A DNA stretch of 64,000 nt from Doryteuthis pealeii (GCA_023376005.1 CM042143.1:83722884-83786883), one strand, 5' to 3'. Counted from the stretch's first letter, positions 9,691-21,375 are shown. Notes: a model not told the origin generated them from the sequence alone. Numbers and translations: made by a program.

Positions 9691-10310
9691 CCCGTGTGTG
9701 TGTGTAAGTGTGTGTGTGTAAGTGTGTTTGAAACAAATTTAAAAAATACAGGTAAATGAACAACATACTCGTTACCTTTCTTCCTTCGAATTGGGATAAG
9801 CCTTCAAAATTAATCTACAAAAACAAATATGCACACAATTTTTCACACAAACACACACACATACACACACACACACACAACTCAACACACACACATATGT
9901 GTGTGTGTGTCTGTGTCTGTGTTCTGTGATATAAAAATTTTAAAAAATACTGCTTTTTTAAGCAAGAAAGAAATATTTAAAAAAATACTGTGACTTACCA
10001 ATTGTGTCCAAATTAAGTGTTGGTGATACTGATATTATATTAATTGTTGTTGCCGATAGGACAGTAAAATCGCTTGATGTTATTTTTAAGGCAAATGAAG
10101 ATGGTTTATATGTTGAAAATTATTTACAAAGGAGAACTACTAAGTGAATTTGTTATATTTAACTCAATGAAAATTGGATAATTCTTAATGTCGAGTCGAA
10201 GTAAGTTGAATTATCGTATTGTTTTGTATGCGAGTATTAAGAGGGGTTAGGTAATGTGTAATTTTAAGGTTTTTTTTTTAGGGGAAAAGGGGATGACAGG
10301 GTTGATGGGA

Positions 10311-10348
<38 letters not shown>

Positions 10349-10426
10349 ATCCTTGATGATTGCGTCAGAATGATGAAGAAACAAAAATGTCTTTGCGTCT
10401 TTATTCGTTCTTCTATTTTAAAATGG
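9691..10426. repeat. Simple repeats and unassigned DNA, unit B
   Basis: (TG)n around 9697-9730, a (CA)n/(TG)n inverted pair around 9848-9920 and (TA)n at about 10311-10346. Otherwise AT-rich and unassigned. Confidence 0.55.
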
Positions 10427-10672
10427 GCGCGTGCATAATGGTTAGAGTCGTAGCTTGCATTTCATATAGCGCTAATACCCTTGAGAAAGGTATGAATCCA
10501 ACTATACTCCCACCAGTTTATGGTTAAATAGTAGGGCAGACTGGGCTCTTCAACCTTGGTAAGGCAACCTGTCTAGGAGAAGGAAAACTGTGAATCAAAC
10601 ACTATTAAACTCAGCTTAAGAAATTGACCTTGTGTACGCATTCCTGCTCTTACGGAGGGGTTGGTAAAATAT
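10427..10672 (+). mobile_element. tRNA-derived SINE (type a), unit B
   Basis: Copy of 789-1035 with the same box B deletion. The box A region reads gtgcataatggttagagtcg. Confidence 0.72.
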
Positions 10673-11614
10673 ATATATATTTTTTAAAATTATTTTACAT
10701 CAATAATCATTTTGATAGTTGCTTACAAATCAGCTTATTGTCAATAGCTTGCGAGTTTAGGCCTAAACATGATGAATGTTGATATGTCATCTCTCTAAAA
10801 CAGCTGCTAGATAAACTATTCGTCTAGTGACATGAGAAATTCAAGGAAGAAACAAAAGTAGAAACGAAGGAAGTCTAATCGAATCAAAAAACAATATAAA
10901 TGCAATAAAAAAAGCTGCACAATGACTAAAAATTGACGAATGGAAAAGGGTTAAACGTAAAATAGTACTAAAATGAAAGGTGAGTGTCAATTATTGAATA
11001 TTGTAGCAACAATAAGGGAATTGATTGTGTTATAAAGACAGATTATAGATCGTATAAACAAAACCGAAGGACAAAAGAGGAAAAGAGCATGGCCAATTAA
11101 AGAAGAATACTCTCAATAGAAACACAAGGGGAGGAGGAGGGGAAAGAGGAAGGGGGAAGAGGGTGAGGAAAGGGTGAAAGGTGAATTAACGCGAGCGTGT
11201 AATAAAAAACAAAGAATTTTTATTGAAGCACCAGCAAAGCCAAAAAAAAAAAATCTTTTTGTTGAAATGCAATGTCAACGGAACGACCATTTTGGTGGAG
11301 GTCCACGTCGTCGCCTCCTCGTCCCCAATTAAGGTGATGCTTAATTTAGTAAACATTTTTATTTCGTTTAATTGCTTTGTTTCGATTAATTCTCTTGTCT
11401 TTCTTTGTTTTCTTTTAATCAAATTCAGTCCAATACACTCGCAGTCCTTCATCGGGCGTTGTTTTATGATTTATTTCTTTTTTTTATTTATCTTTTAATT
11501 TATTTACTCAACCCATTCGTCACAAGAAGAGTGTGACTCGAGGTCAAGCAGAGTACAAATGGTTTTGAATAATATGTTGTTTTATGTTATATAGTATAGT
11601 ATGTGGTGTGTGTG
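10673..11614. other. Unassigned DNA, unit B
   Basis: Equivalent of 1036-1984. The long (TA)n array of unit A is here reduced to a short interrupted version (about 11568-11605), followed by gtgtgtgtgt. Confidence 0.4.
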
Positions 11615-11890
11615 TGTTTACCCGACCCGACCCCACCGCGCGAGCAGGACGTGACACAATGCCATTGTTTAGTGGAGTTTATCAGGTTTTCCTTCTCGTA
11701 TACAGGTTGCCATACCAAGAAGAAAATAGTCCAGTATTCCTTATTTCCTATATACTCCCTATATGGAGGAAGAATAGTTGGGTACATGCTTTTTCAAAAT
11801 GTATTAGCAGTATGGGAAGTACAAAACAACGTCATCAAGGATTTGAACTCGGGTCCATTTCCTACGACGATAATCGTTATGCAATAAGCG
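11615..11890 (-). mobile_element. tRNA-derived SINE (type b), unit B
   Basis: Copy of 1985-2262. The box B-like gagttcaaatcc (reverse of ggatttgaactc) is kept near 11840. Confidence 0.68.
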
Positions 11891-12260
11891 CATCTTTTAT
11901 TCGTAACTTTGCGTTCACTTTGTGCTAATCTCCTCGAAAAGAATGGATCCATCTTTCTGTCTTCTCTGGGTTGTCAACCAATTTAGGAGAAGGAAAACTT
12001 TGAATTCAAGATGGGGATCAAAAGTCCCCATTTCGACGTTGTTTGAAGTTAGTTCAACGACACTGGTACCAAGGTGTATTGACCCTTTCTGGACAACATC
12101 GGCGCAGTGAAAAAGCGTGCTGCATGGACAATTGCCGGTTCCTCGCCCAAATTTACGTAGGTTTGCCAAGGTCAATTCTCTCTGAATGCTCCAAAATCTG
12201 GCCTTTGGCAAACAAAAATAAACTTAGTAATCAGGACGAATCTGATTCCATTCATCAATA

Positions 12261-12321
<61 letters not shown>
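11891..12321. repeat. Unassigned stretch and (TA)n array, unit B
   Basis: Equivalent of 2263-2640 including the possible minus-frame relic (RELTLANLRKFGRGTG), then (TA)n at about 12262-12321. Confidence 0.4.
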
Positions 12322-12323
<2 letters not shown>

Positions 12324-12775
12324 TCTTGTTCTTTAATTGTATGACAGTTATCATCTTGCAACACCCTCTGATTAAAGATAAAAACGTCCATATCATCCAA
12401 GTGAAATCAAAAAAAATGTAAATTCTGATTATCTGGTTTGCTTATCCGTCAATTTCCTATTTTTATAAGTGCGTCACTTCTGCTAAATAATGGGCCATTC
12501 CGTTTGTATTATAAAGAAATAGAACATTTTATACAGAAAATATGATTAAGAAAGAAAGAAAGAATGAAGAGGAAAATATGAATAGGGTGTGAGCGAGCGA
12601 GCAATAATGCTGATCTGTTTCAGTCGAACATAATGAAAACATGAAAAGAAGGAAAGAAAGAAAAAAAAGAGCGAGAGTGAGGGGTTAAATCAAGATTATT
12701 ACACTTGTTACATTATTGAACTATTTCGCAATAGCTCTAAGTAAACATATAAAACGTTGTAATAATCAAATTATC
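12322..12775 (+). mobile_element. Helitron-like element H1, unit B
   Basis: Starts in the (TA)n array with actcttgttctttaattg and runs through tgattatctggtttgcttat. It stops before the hairpin and CTAG: the last H1 bases are aatcaaattatcata, joined to caagaaaatgtacattttac. The 3' terminus is therefore missing, exactly as in unit C. Confidence 0.62.
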
Positions 12776-12903
12776 ATATCAAGAAAATGTACATTTTACA
12801 AATGTGGTAAAGTCAACCATAGTTAAAACTTTATAAAAAGTTTCTGGTTTACTTATTTAAGTGATGAGCTGTAATGAAAAAAAACCCAAAAAACTAATGA
12901 AAC

Positions 12904-13148
12904 ATTGGACCATATGACCTTAGGCACCCCTTTTTCGATCTCAGTTTCATCGTTTATTTACACCTCAAAATCCGGTTGTTTGTTTAGGGGTTAGGGTTAG
13001 AGTTTAGGGGTTAGGTCAGAAGTTAGTTTTATAATTAAAAAAAAACTCTAAAAAATCATCTGGTAACAAACAACCGATTTACGTGTAATGAAAAAATGTC
13101 CTTGATGAACGAGATCGAAAAAGGGGGCCTAAATGTCATATGGTCCAA
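12904..13148. mobile_element. Foldback MITE F1, unit B
   Basis: Same inverted ends as 3412-3645 with extra one-base indels (tgatgaacgagatc for tgatgaaacgagatc). Confidence 0.75.
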
Positions 13149-13224
13149 ACATTTTTAAAAACATTTTTAAAAGTCGGAGGGTTTGGGTGAAACTATTCTG
13201 TGATTGTCTATCATTACATGTCGT

Positions 13225-13725
13225 GCTACTAGCATGGATATTTCTTAAATAACAATCTCTCGCCAACCGTCCTTATCATTCATTGCCCTCAAGAGGCCCT
13301 TTGTCACGCCATACACGAAGAGTTGGTCAATGTAAGTCTTGCTGGGGACGACCATACTGACATACCCATATGCTAGTTTTCACAAGAAAACGTTACATAA
13401 TGAGTTCATCCTTGTTTCTTCTGCAGTGACCAGCATATCCTGTTCGTCTCACTCGGATGGCTTGTGTATAGGGGGCAAATGGCCGTACAACTGTTTCTTT
13501 GTAGGGTTGTTTTCAATGATTAGTTTAATATCGCGCGCAGCATTCTTGTGCAATTCCCATCTAGCTTATTATCTAGGCACCTCGTTAGGTGGCAAGTGGC
13601 GCAGCCGTACAACAGCACAGATATAACTACGGACTTGGAAGAATTGTCGCTTTAACTTACCAGTGAGAGTGAAAAGTCTTCTGTGCAATATTTGGCTTTG
13701 TATTCAGGTGAAGAATTAGCATTAT
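13225..13725 (-). pseudogene. LINE-2 RT fragment, unit B
   Basis: Copy of 22735-23256 with several further frameshifts. KLKRQFF and the VLLYGC-type stretch can still be traced in pieces. Confidence 0.62.
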
Positions 13726-14202
13726 TTAATTAATTAGATGAAGCATTGTTAATTATCGTTAGTTTTGACGAGTATAATATCTTACTTTTAATTATCTAGT
13801 AATGGTTATTTGAATTTATTCGATGAAGCCTTGTTAATTATTACTAACTAGCATTTTGTTATAAATGAAAAATATTATTTACATGTGTAGATCAGTAATT
13901 AGTCTCTCTCATCCCACCTTCTCTCTCTTTCACTTAATTTTTACTCCCCTTCTCTTATACTATAACTTTCTATACTTCCCCTTTTTCCTATTCTTTCGCT
14001 CTTTTTTTTAAATTCTCTTTCCTTTCAGCTTATCCGCCATTTGCTTTTTCTTCACATGCTTTCTTTCTTCATTTATTTCTTTTGTTTACTCGGGTAATTT
14101 TTCGAGTTACCCAAGCAACGGAATTTATCATTACCCTGTAATAAACACAGTGACAAATATATTGAATTCTTCCATCACTCCCTGCACCTACGCATATATA
14201 TT
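13726..14202. other. Unassigned, pyrimidine-rich, unit B
   Basis: Equivalent of 4231-4703. No gene seen. Confidence 0.35.
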
Positions 14203-14583
14203 TAAAGGGTGATTAAAAAGTAACTCCCAATTTTAAACTATACTTTTTTTATATTCAATAATATATTTAATATATTTTAATCAACTCTTTAATGTATGTT
14301 CCTTAATATATGAAATTAAATTTGCGTTGATTTCTTTTCAGGTTGATTATTTTGTTTCAAGATTCCAAGCCCTATAAAGATGTCGGACGTTTGACTAATG
14401 AACAAATTTAATTCTAATTCCCGAGCGGCTTGAGAGGCTGGAACGAATGCTGGTGCCTATATAGAATTTTAAATAAACTTCCACATTATGATGTTTTTCT
14501 CATATTCATCTTTTGAAAAATTAATGATTCAAAAATAAATTATAGATTTTTTTTAAATTTAAGGGAGGAGTTACTTTACAATT
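14203..14583 (+). mobile_element. Internally deleted mariner/Tc1-like element, unit B
   Basis: Copy of 4704-5092. The start-codon region here reads atgtcggacgtttgac, having lost one base of SGRL, and the C-terminal piece also has a lost base (ctggaacgaatgc). Confidence 0.7.
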
Positions 14584-14600
14584 AACACACACACACACAC

Positions 14601-14673
<73 letters not shown>

Positions 14674-14826
14674 GGACCAGCGTTTTCAATATTGAACCGC
14701 ACGAGATGGCTAATACGCATGAACTAATATCGGTAAAATAGTGCCATATTTATTGCAGATTTATAAACGTTCTGCTAATTCAAGGCACTTTTGAGCATTT
14801 TATATGCAAACATTTCATATTGCTAT

Positions 14827-14871
<45 letters not shown>

Positions 14872-14880
14872 AGATATTTA
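14584..14880. repeat. (CA)n, (TA)n and the short segment in unit B/C orientation
   Basis: (CA)n 14584-14640 and (TA)n 14641-14672 are followed by the segment that is inverted in unit A (about 14705-14830), then (TA)n 14831-14872. Confidence 0.75.
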
Positions 14881-15143
14881 ACAAGCCCCCACACAAGCAG
14901 TGCGACACAAGGTCAATTTCTTACGCGGAGTTTAACAGGAGAATCAGAGTTTCCTTCTACTAGACTGATTACTTAGCCATGCGTTAAAGAGCCCAGCCTT
15001 CCCTACTATTTTACCCATAGCTGAGGGAGAATTGGATTCATACCTTTCCCAAGGGTATAGTGCTATTGAAATGCAAACAGCTTCGTCAAGGTTGAACTCG
15101 GGTCCATTTCCTACGACTCTAACCATTAATTGCACCACGCTCC
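14881..15143 (-). mobile_element. tRNA-derived SINE (type c), unit B
   Basis: In minus-strand sense it has the head taatggttagagtcgtagg, box B-like gagttcaacc, the shared SINE body (gcactatacccttgggaaagg, indel-bearing) and the end gaccttgtgtcgcac. Unit A lacks it and carries an unrelated segment at this place. Confidence 0.72.
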
Positions 15144-15714
15144 AACCAGTATATACAAGCCTGGCACTAGAGGAAATCCACTTTATTAAGGTAAGAAAAA
15201 AGATCCGATCAGTTCATACAGGTGTTGCATAATTGATGGTAACCTACAAATTATGTACGGTTAGTGTAGTATATTTATCTGAATTCAAAATAACGCTTAA
15301 CAGAGGACATGGATTTGTGAGTTTAACCCTTTTTTTTACCTACACTTCTGGTCACGAGTTCGAACCGTAAGAAGTGAGTTTTAGATAATCAGCTTCTGGT
15401 TAACTGTTGAACGATGAGGACGCAATAGCGACTCTCATTCAATCAGCTAGATTCGTCACATGCGTGATGTAGATTCAGATTTAAGTGAAATAAATTACAT
15501 TGAAGCTAAAAAAAAAAATATGAATAAATAAAGGAATATCTTGTGTTGTTAATAAAAATAAATAAATAAATTAAAAAAAAACCGGCAAACAATGCAGGAC
15601 ATCTAAGACATATCCTAAGAAAAAGAAACCTGCCCAGAATCTTAAGAAGACAGCCAAAAACCAGTTAGAAGAGCTACTCAGAACAAGATAAGATGAGTGT
15701 ACAGCCACGGGTAT
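15144..15714. other. Unassigned conserved DNA ending at the unit B break point
   Basis: Equivalent of 5661-6229. Sequence shared with A and C ends at cagccacgggtata; from 15715 on it is unrelated. Confidence 0.5.
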
Positions 15715-16334
15715 ATTGTGTATATAAACCAGACTTTGACTTTTCACTCTCGTTAATTTCTAGACAAAACCTCATTTGCTAAAACCTGAATTACATCAGG
15801 AAAATGTTATGTGACGGTGTTAGCGGCAATGCCTATTAAAAGCCGTTCGATCCAAACCGGATTATTCACTTCCGGTGTCGGTTGTGTGCAGCTGCTGCAA
15901 AGTGTGCATTATGCAATGCAAGGTAAACGAAAAAACAATTATGCAAAATCCGCTTGCTGAATGACAATATCAGACCACACCTTATACAGATGTCTGGGCA
16001 GGAACTTTCCACTACATCCGCTTTACCCCACCCGACTTAACACCCCTAATTACCACATTTTAGACTCCTTAGAGAACTTCCGGATTATTCCGGAAGTTCT
16101 CTAAAGAGTGAAATGATCGGGAACGACAAAACAGCAACGACAAAACTTTTCGATCTCAAAGGAATCAATGATTTTCTTCACACATTGATCGGATGTGATC
16201 AATAACAATCAATAATTTGTGGCCTTGTGCCAGTCTTAATTATCCTAGGTAAACAAAGTAAGTGGTGTATAAAAATAATTTAAAATTTCAAAATGTTACT
16301 GATTGGATATTAGACGGATATATTTAAACAATGA
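15715..16334. other. Single-copy stretch with a perfect hairpin
   Basis: Not found elsewhere in the window. A perfect 16-bp stem with a 4-base loop lies at 16069-16104 (arm ttagagaacttccgga). Nothing else recognised; no open frame of note. Confidence 0.45.
16069..16104. repeat. Perfect hairpin, 16-bp arms
   Basis: Left arm ttagagaacttccgga, loop ttat, right arm exactly complementary. It is too GC-balanced to be a microsatellite effect. Function unknown. It could be the centre of a small foldback element whose outer parts have decayed. Confidence 0.7.
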
Positions 16335-16823
16335 TCTATATATTAATACTCGTGTTCTGTAAAAGTACGACCAGTATCATCTTGCAACACCCTATCATTA
16401 AAAATGAGACCGTCCAAATCGTCCTAGATGAAACTCAAAAATGTAAATCCAGATTATCTGGTGTTATTTATCTGTCAAATTATCATTTCTTATAAGTGTC
16501 ATCACCTTAGCTAAACAATGTACCATTCCGTTTTTATTATAAAGAAATGGAAGAAAAAGTACATGCTACCCAAAATATAATAAGAAAGAAAGTGGAGGAA
16601 ATATATAGAGAGTGGGTGAGCGCATGGAAGCAATAACGCTAATTTGTTTCAATCAAACATAATGATGTAAAGATGAAAAGAAAGAAAGAAAAAAAGAGAC
16701 TTAAATCAAGATTATTATACTTTTTACATATTGAACTATTTATAAATAGCTCTTAAGTAAACATATCAAACGTGTAATAAGTAAATTATTATACTGTGGT
16801 ATGATATCCACAGATTCTGCTAG
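16335..16823 (+). mobile_element. Helitron-like element H1, complete copy
   Basis: Begins TCTATATATTAATACTCG, immediately after an A, and ends gattctgCTAG, immediately before a T. A hairpin (ctgtggtatgatatccacag, 16794-16813) lies seven bases before CTAG. TC at the 5' end, a hairpin just before CTRR at the 3' end, insertion between A and T, and no terminal inverted repeats are the standard Helitron signs. It is 489 bases long with no coding capacity, so it is a non-autonomous member. Other copies: 2639, 12322, 21814, 27970 (reverse), 34614, 36166, 37272 (reverse), 40139 (reverse), 47095. Confidence 0.8.
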
Positions 16824-17395
16824 TGATAACTTAATTCTGGTGTTCGAACCCGGGAATAATCTTGGATTTTCTCGTTATAGACTTGAACATTTTGGAAAGT
16901 TTGACGCTATATAATCTTATCCCGAATCCTATTTAGCCTAGTGTCATACTAAACTAAACTTAATATAGACGAATTGAATGAAACTGTTTTTCATCCCATC
17001 TTTCGAGAAATGACTCCTAGTGCCTCTCAATATTTAGCATAAATTAGAATATCCAGGTGTGGAGCCGGTGAGACTGGCCAATTTATAGAAAACGATGGGT
17101 GTATTTCCGCTAAGTTTGTTCGCCTAATTGAATCCTTTCACCTTTACATTCATATCATGAATAAAAGAACGCAAAAAAGTGAATCGGCTTTATGATAAAT
17201 CACATATTAATCTTCGTGTGTATTAACGCAAACAGTTTCTTTTGTTTTTTATACGTAAGACTGCGTCAGGAGTCTTTTGGCAAAGTGATGGTATTTTCGC
17301 TCAAGGTAACTCCAATCAAATGACTCATGAAATATCATGTTAAAAACACATATTTGGGCGTTTCGAAATTAAATAATCATAGTAACAATATGTTT
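16824..17395. other. Unassigned
   Basis: AT-rich single-copy DNA. No gene, element ends or repeats recognised. Confidence 0.3.
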
Positions 17396-17436
17396 ATATT
17401 ATTATTATTATTATTTATATTATTATTATTATATTA
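17396..17436. repeat. (ATT)n array at LINE 3' end
   Basis: On the minus strand this is a (TAA)n array placed directly after the 3' end of the LINE at 17437-19172. Confidence 0.85.
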
Positions 17437-19172
17437 ATCACTCCTTGTAGGTTTTCGCACCAGTGTAAACTGATGGTGTTTCGCTGGCGTCTGAGTGACA
17501 ACAAGTCTCCTCAGGTCTGTAGGAATCTTTTGAGTATTCTAGCTGATTGCAGCAATGCTGGTTTTCCAGTTCATCCAGACTTTTTTCTAAGCTTTTGGGT
17601 ACCATGCCAAGTGCACCAACCTCAGTTGGTATCAATTTGAACCTCATATTCCACAACTTTTTCAATTCTCTGACAAGGTCAAGGTATTTGACAATCTTTC
17701 AGTTTTCTTTCATCTTCACCCTGTGGTCTGCTGGGACTACAAAATCTACCAGATGACAAGTTCTCTTCTTTTTTTTGTCAATCAACACTAGGTCTGATCT
17801 TCTAGCTGGGATAAGGTGATCAGTCTTAATCGCAAAATCTCAGAGAATTTTATGCATTTCATTATCAAGAACAGATTCTGGTTTATGCACATACCATTTT
17901 GATGAATGGTCAAAATTTAGTTTTTTGCGTAATTCCCAGTGGATCACCTTACCAACCGAGTCGTGCCTAGCTTTGTATTCTCATTGTGCTAGTTTGCTAC
18001 ATTCGCTTAATACATGGTTAACCGTCTCATCTTTGTCACCACACACTTTACATTTGCTGTTATGTTTTGTCTTATCAGTTTATGCTTTGATATAATTTAT
18101 TCTTATGGCATTGTTTTGTGCAGCAATTATTAGCGATTCAGTTTCTCTCTTGAGGTTTCCTTTTCTTAATCACGTCCAGGTTTTTTCATGTTCAGCCTCC
18201 CCAATTTGTCGTTTGACGTATCCATGTAATTTTTTTCTTCCCATTTCTATTTCTTTGTTTTTGTAGTTTTTCTGCTTGTCCATATGTTGCAGCTGCTGTT
18301 ATCGGCTGCCATAAGTAATCTTTTTTGTGTATTCTTATTATTTCATTCCTTTTGAGTTTTTCACATCAGCGTAAACTGATGATCTTTCACTGGAGTTTCA
18401 ATGACAATAAGTTTTTTCAGGTCTCCATGACTCTTCTGAGTATTCTAGCCGATCTCACCAATGCCGTAGTCTGGATGGTCTCAATTCTTCCTCTGATTCC
18501 AGTTCCTATAGTCTGTTTTCTAGAATTTTGGGACCGTTCCAAGTGCACCAACTGCAATTGGTATCACTTTCACATATTCCATAGTTTTTTCAATTCTCTA
18601 GCAATTATTTTTCATACCAGGGTTAGCCGGTGGTCTTTCCCTGGAGTCTGAGTATCAGCAATTCTCCAGGACTTTTCTCGGTATTCTAGCCGATCTTGAA
18701 TATTTTAAGTCAGCAATCTGGTGTAATGCCTTGTGAATAGTCAGAAGTTTCCTTGTCTTATGGTCCACCCTTCGGAGTTCCTCTTTTGTTCATTTTAAGA
18801 ATGATCCTGAGTATCTTATAAGGAGGATGGTCCAGGTATTTATTCCTTTTATGAGATTTCTAATTCAGAGCTTGGTTTCTAGAAGTTTTCCTGTTCTTCT
18901 GAGATATTCTTCTTTTAAACTTTTTCTTTCAGCTCTGTTCGATGGTGATCTCTTCCAGTATTCCCAAGTACTTAGTAATTCTCCTTCTCTCCAAGTGTCC
19001 TTATATTTTCCTGAATTGTAGTTGTATTCCTTCCATTGTTTCAATTTTCTCCCATTTTTCCTCATGAGCATGGTACATTTGCCGATGCCAAATTCCATTC
19101 CTATATCCTGAATATATATTCTTATGGCTTGTACAATTTGTTGTTGGTTTGTTATGAGAGTATTTGGTCTGC
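17437..19172 (-). pseudogene. RLE-type LINE (R2/R4-like), longest copy, with a nested 3' piece
   Basis: Minus-strand reading from high to low coordinates gives the end of the RT domain (IYIQDIGMEFGIGKCTMLM), then EYLRRTGKLLETKL and KWEEK. A CCHC motif follows (CKVCGDKDETVNHVLSEC, about 18002-18055), then KWYVHKPESVLDNE. Next comes an endonuclease motif of the R-P-D...D kind, here damaged to RRSDLVLIDKKKKRTCHLVDF, then VPADHRVKM and a GALG-type stretch. Order and motifs fit LINEs with a restriction-like endonuclease, not an APE endonuclease. The copy is 5'-truncated inside the RT domain and has stops. At about 18340-18690 the 3'-terminal part of a further copy is inserted. Confidence 0.78.
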
Positions 19173-19792
19173 CCGTGTGTGTGTGTAAGTGTGTGTGTGT
19201 AAGTGTGTTTGAAACAAATTTAAAAAATACAGGTAAATGAACAACATACTCGTTACCTTTTCTTCCTTCGAATTGGGATAAGCCTTCAAAATTAATCTAC
19301 AAAACAAATATGCACACAATTTTTCACACAAACACACACACATACACACACACACACACACACTCATACACACACACATATGTGTGTGTGTGTCTGTGTC
19401 TGTGTCTGTGATATAAAAATTTAAAAAATACTGCTTTTTTAAGCAAGAAAGAAATATTTAAAAAAATACTGTTGACTTACCAATTGTGTCCAAATTAAGT
19501 GTTGGTGATACTGATATTTATATTAATTGTTGTTGCCGATGAGGACAGTAAAATCGCTTGATGTTATTTTCTAAGGCAAATGAAGATGGTTTATATGTTG
19601 AAAATTATTTACAAAGGAGAACTACTAAGTGAATTTGTTATATTTTAACTCAATGAAAATTGGATAATTCTTAAGTCGAGTCGGAAGTAAGTTGAATTAT
19701 CGTATTGTTTTGTATGCTGAGTATTAAGAGGGGTTAGGTGTAATGTGTAATTTAGAGGTTTTTTTTAGGGGAAAAGGGGATGACAGGGTGAT

Positions 19793-19833
<41 letters not shown>

Positions 19834-19907
19834 ATCTCTTGATGATTAGCGTCAGAATGATGAAGAAACAAAAATGTCTTGCGTCTTTATTCGTTCTTCT
19901 ATTTTAA
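19173..19907. repeat. Simple repeats and unassigned DNA, unit C
   Basis: (TG)n at 19176-19207, a (CA)n/(TG)n inverted pair at 19329-19408 and (TA)n at 19796-19830. No gene. Confidence 0.55.
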
Positions 19908-20150
19908 AATGGGCGCGTGGCATAATGGTTAGAGTCGTAGCTTGCATTTCATATAGCGCTAATACCCTTGAGAAAGGTATGAATCCAACTATACTCCCAC
20001 CAGTTATGGTTAAATAGTAGGGCAGACTGGGCTCTTCAACCTTGGTAAGGCAACCTGTCTAGGAGAAGGAAAACTGTGAATTCAAACCTATTAAACTCAG
20101 CTTAAGAAATTGACTTTGTGACGCATCCTGCTCTTACGGAGGGGTTGGTA
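19908..20150 (+). mobile_element. tRNA-derived SINE (type a), unit C
   Basis: Reads gcgcgtggcataatggttag, then straight into gcttgcatttcatatagcgc, with box B missing. Clean version of the copies at 789 and 10427. Confidence 0.75.
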
Positions 20151-21053
20151 AATATATATATATTTTTTAAAATGTATTTTACATCAATAATCATTTTTGA
20201 TAGTTGCTTACAAATCAGCTTATTGTCAATAGCTTGCGAGTTTAGCCTAAACATGATGAATGTTGTATGTCATCTCTCTAAACAGCTGCTAGATAAACTA
20301 TTCGTCAGTGACATGAGAAATTCAAGGAAGAAACAAAAGTAGAAACGAAGGAAGTCTAATCGAATCAAAAAACAATATAAATGCAATAAAAAAAGCTGCA
20401 CAATGGACTAAAAATTGACGAATGGAAAAGGGTTAAACGTAAAATAGTACTAAAATGAAAGGTGAGTGTCAATTATTGAATAATGTAGCAACAATAAGGG
20501 AATTGATTGTGTTATAAAGACAGATTATAGAATCGTATAAACAACACGAAGGACAAAAGAGGAAAAGAGCATGGCCAATTAAAGAAGAATACTCTCAATA
20601 GAAACACAAGGGGAGGAGGAGGGGAAAGAGGAAGGGGGAAGAGGGTGAGGAAAGGGTGAAAGGTGAATTAACGCGAGCGTGTAATAAAAAACAAAGAATT
20701 TTTATTGAAGCACCAGCAACAGCCAAAAAAAAAAAATCTTTTTGTTGAAATGCAATGTCAACGGAACGACATTTTGGTGGAGGTCCACGTCGTCGCCTCC
20801 TCGTCCCCAATTAAGGTTGATGCTTAATTTAGTAAACATTTTTATTTTCGTTTAATTGCTTTGTTTCGATTAATTCTCTTGTCTTTCTTTGTTTTCTTTT
20901 TAATCAAATTCAGTCCAATACACTCGCAGTCCTTCATCGGGCGTTGTTTTATGATTTATTTCTTTTTTTATTTATCTTTTAATTTATTTACTCAACCCAT
21001 TCGTCACAAGAAGAGTGTGACTCGAGGTCAAGCAGAGTACAAATGGTTTTGAA

Positions 21054-21097
<44 letters not shown>
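20151..21097. repeat. Unassigned DNA with (TG)n end, unit C
   Basis: Equivalent of 1036-1984. The microsatellite next to the following SINE is (TG)n here (21056-21098) but (TA)n in unit A, so the array type has changed since duplication or was compound before. Confidence 0.45.
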
Positions 21098-21103
<6 letters not shown>

Positions 21104-21375
21104 TTACCCGACCCGACCCCACCGCGCGAGCAGGACGTGACACAATGCCATTTGTTAAGTGGAGTTTATCAGGTTTTCCTTCTCGTATACAGGTTGCCAT
21201 ACCAAGAAGAAATAGTCCAGTATTCCTTATTCCCTATATATTCCCTATATGGAGGAAGAATAGTTGGGTACATGCTTTTTCAAAATGTATTAGCAGTATG
21301 GGAAGTACAAACAACGTCATCAAGGATTTGAACTCGGGTCCATTTCCTACGACGATAATCGTTATGCAATAAGCG
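21098..21375 (-). mobile_element. tRNA-derived SINE (type b), unit C
   Basis: Copy of 1985-2262. In minus sense it has the head taacgattatcgtcgtagg and box B-like gagttcaaatcc. Confidence 0.7.

Larger units (their letters stand above)
9660..15714 (+). repeat. Segmental tandem repeat, unit B (truncated)
   Basis: Second copy of the block. It follows unit A to the equivalent of 6229 and unit C to the equivalent of about 25255, then breaks off inside acagccacgggtata. It shares with unit C the SINE at 14881 and the gap at the H1 end. It has clearly more one-base insertions and deletions than A or C (for example tttggctctgcccg for tttggtctgcccg), mostly at homopolymers and short repeats. Confidence 0.88.
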
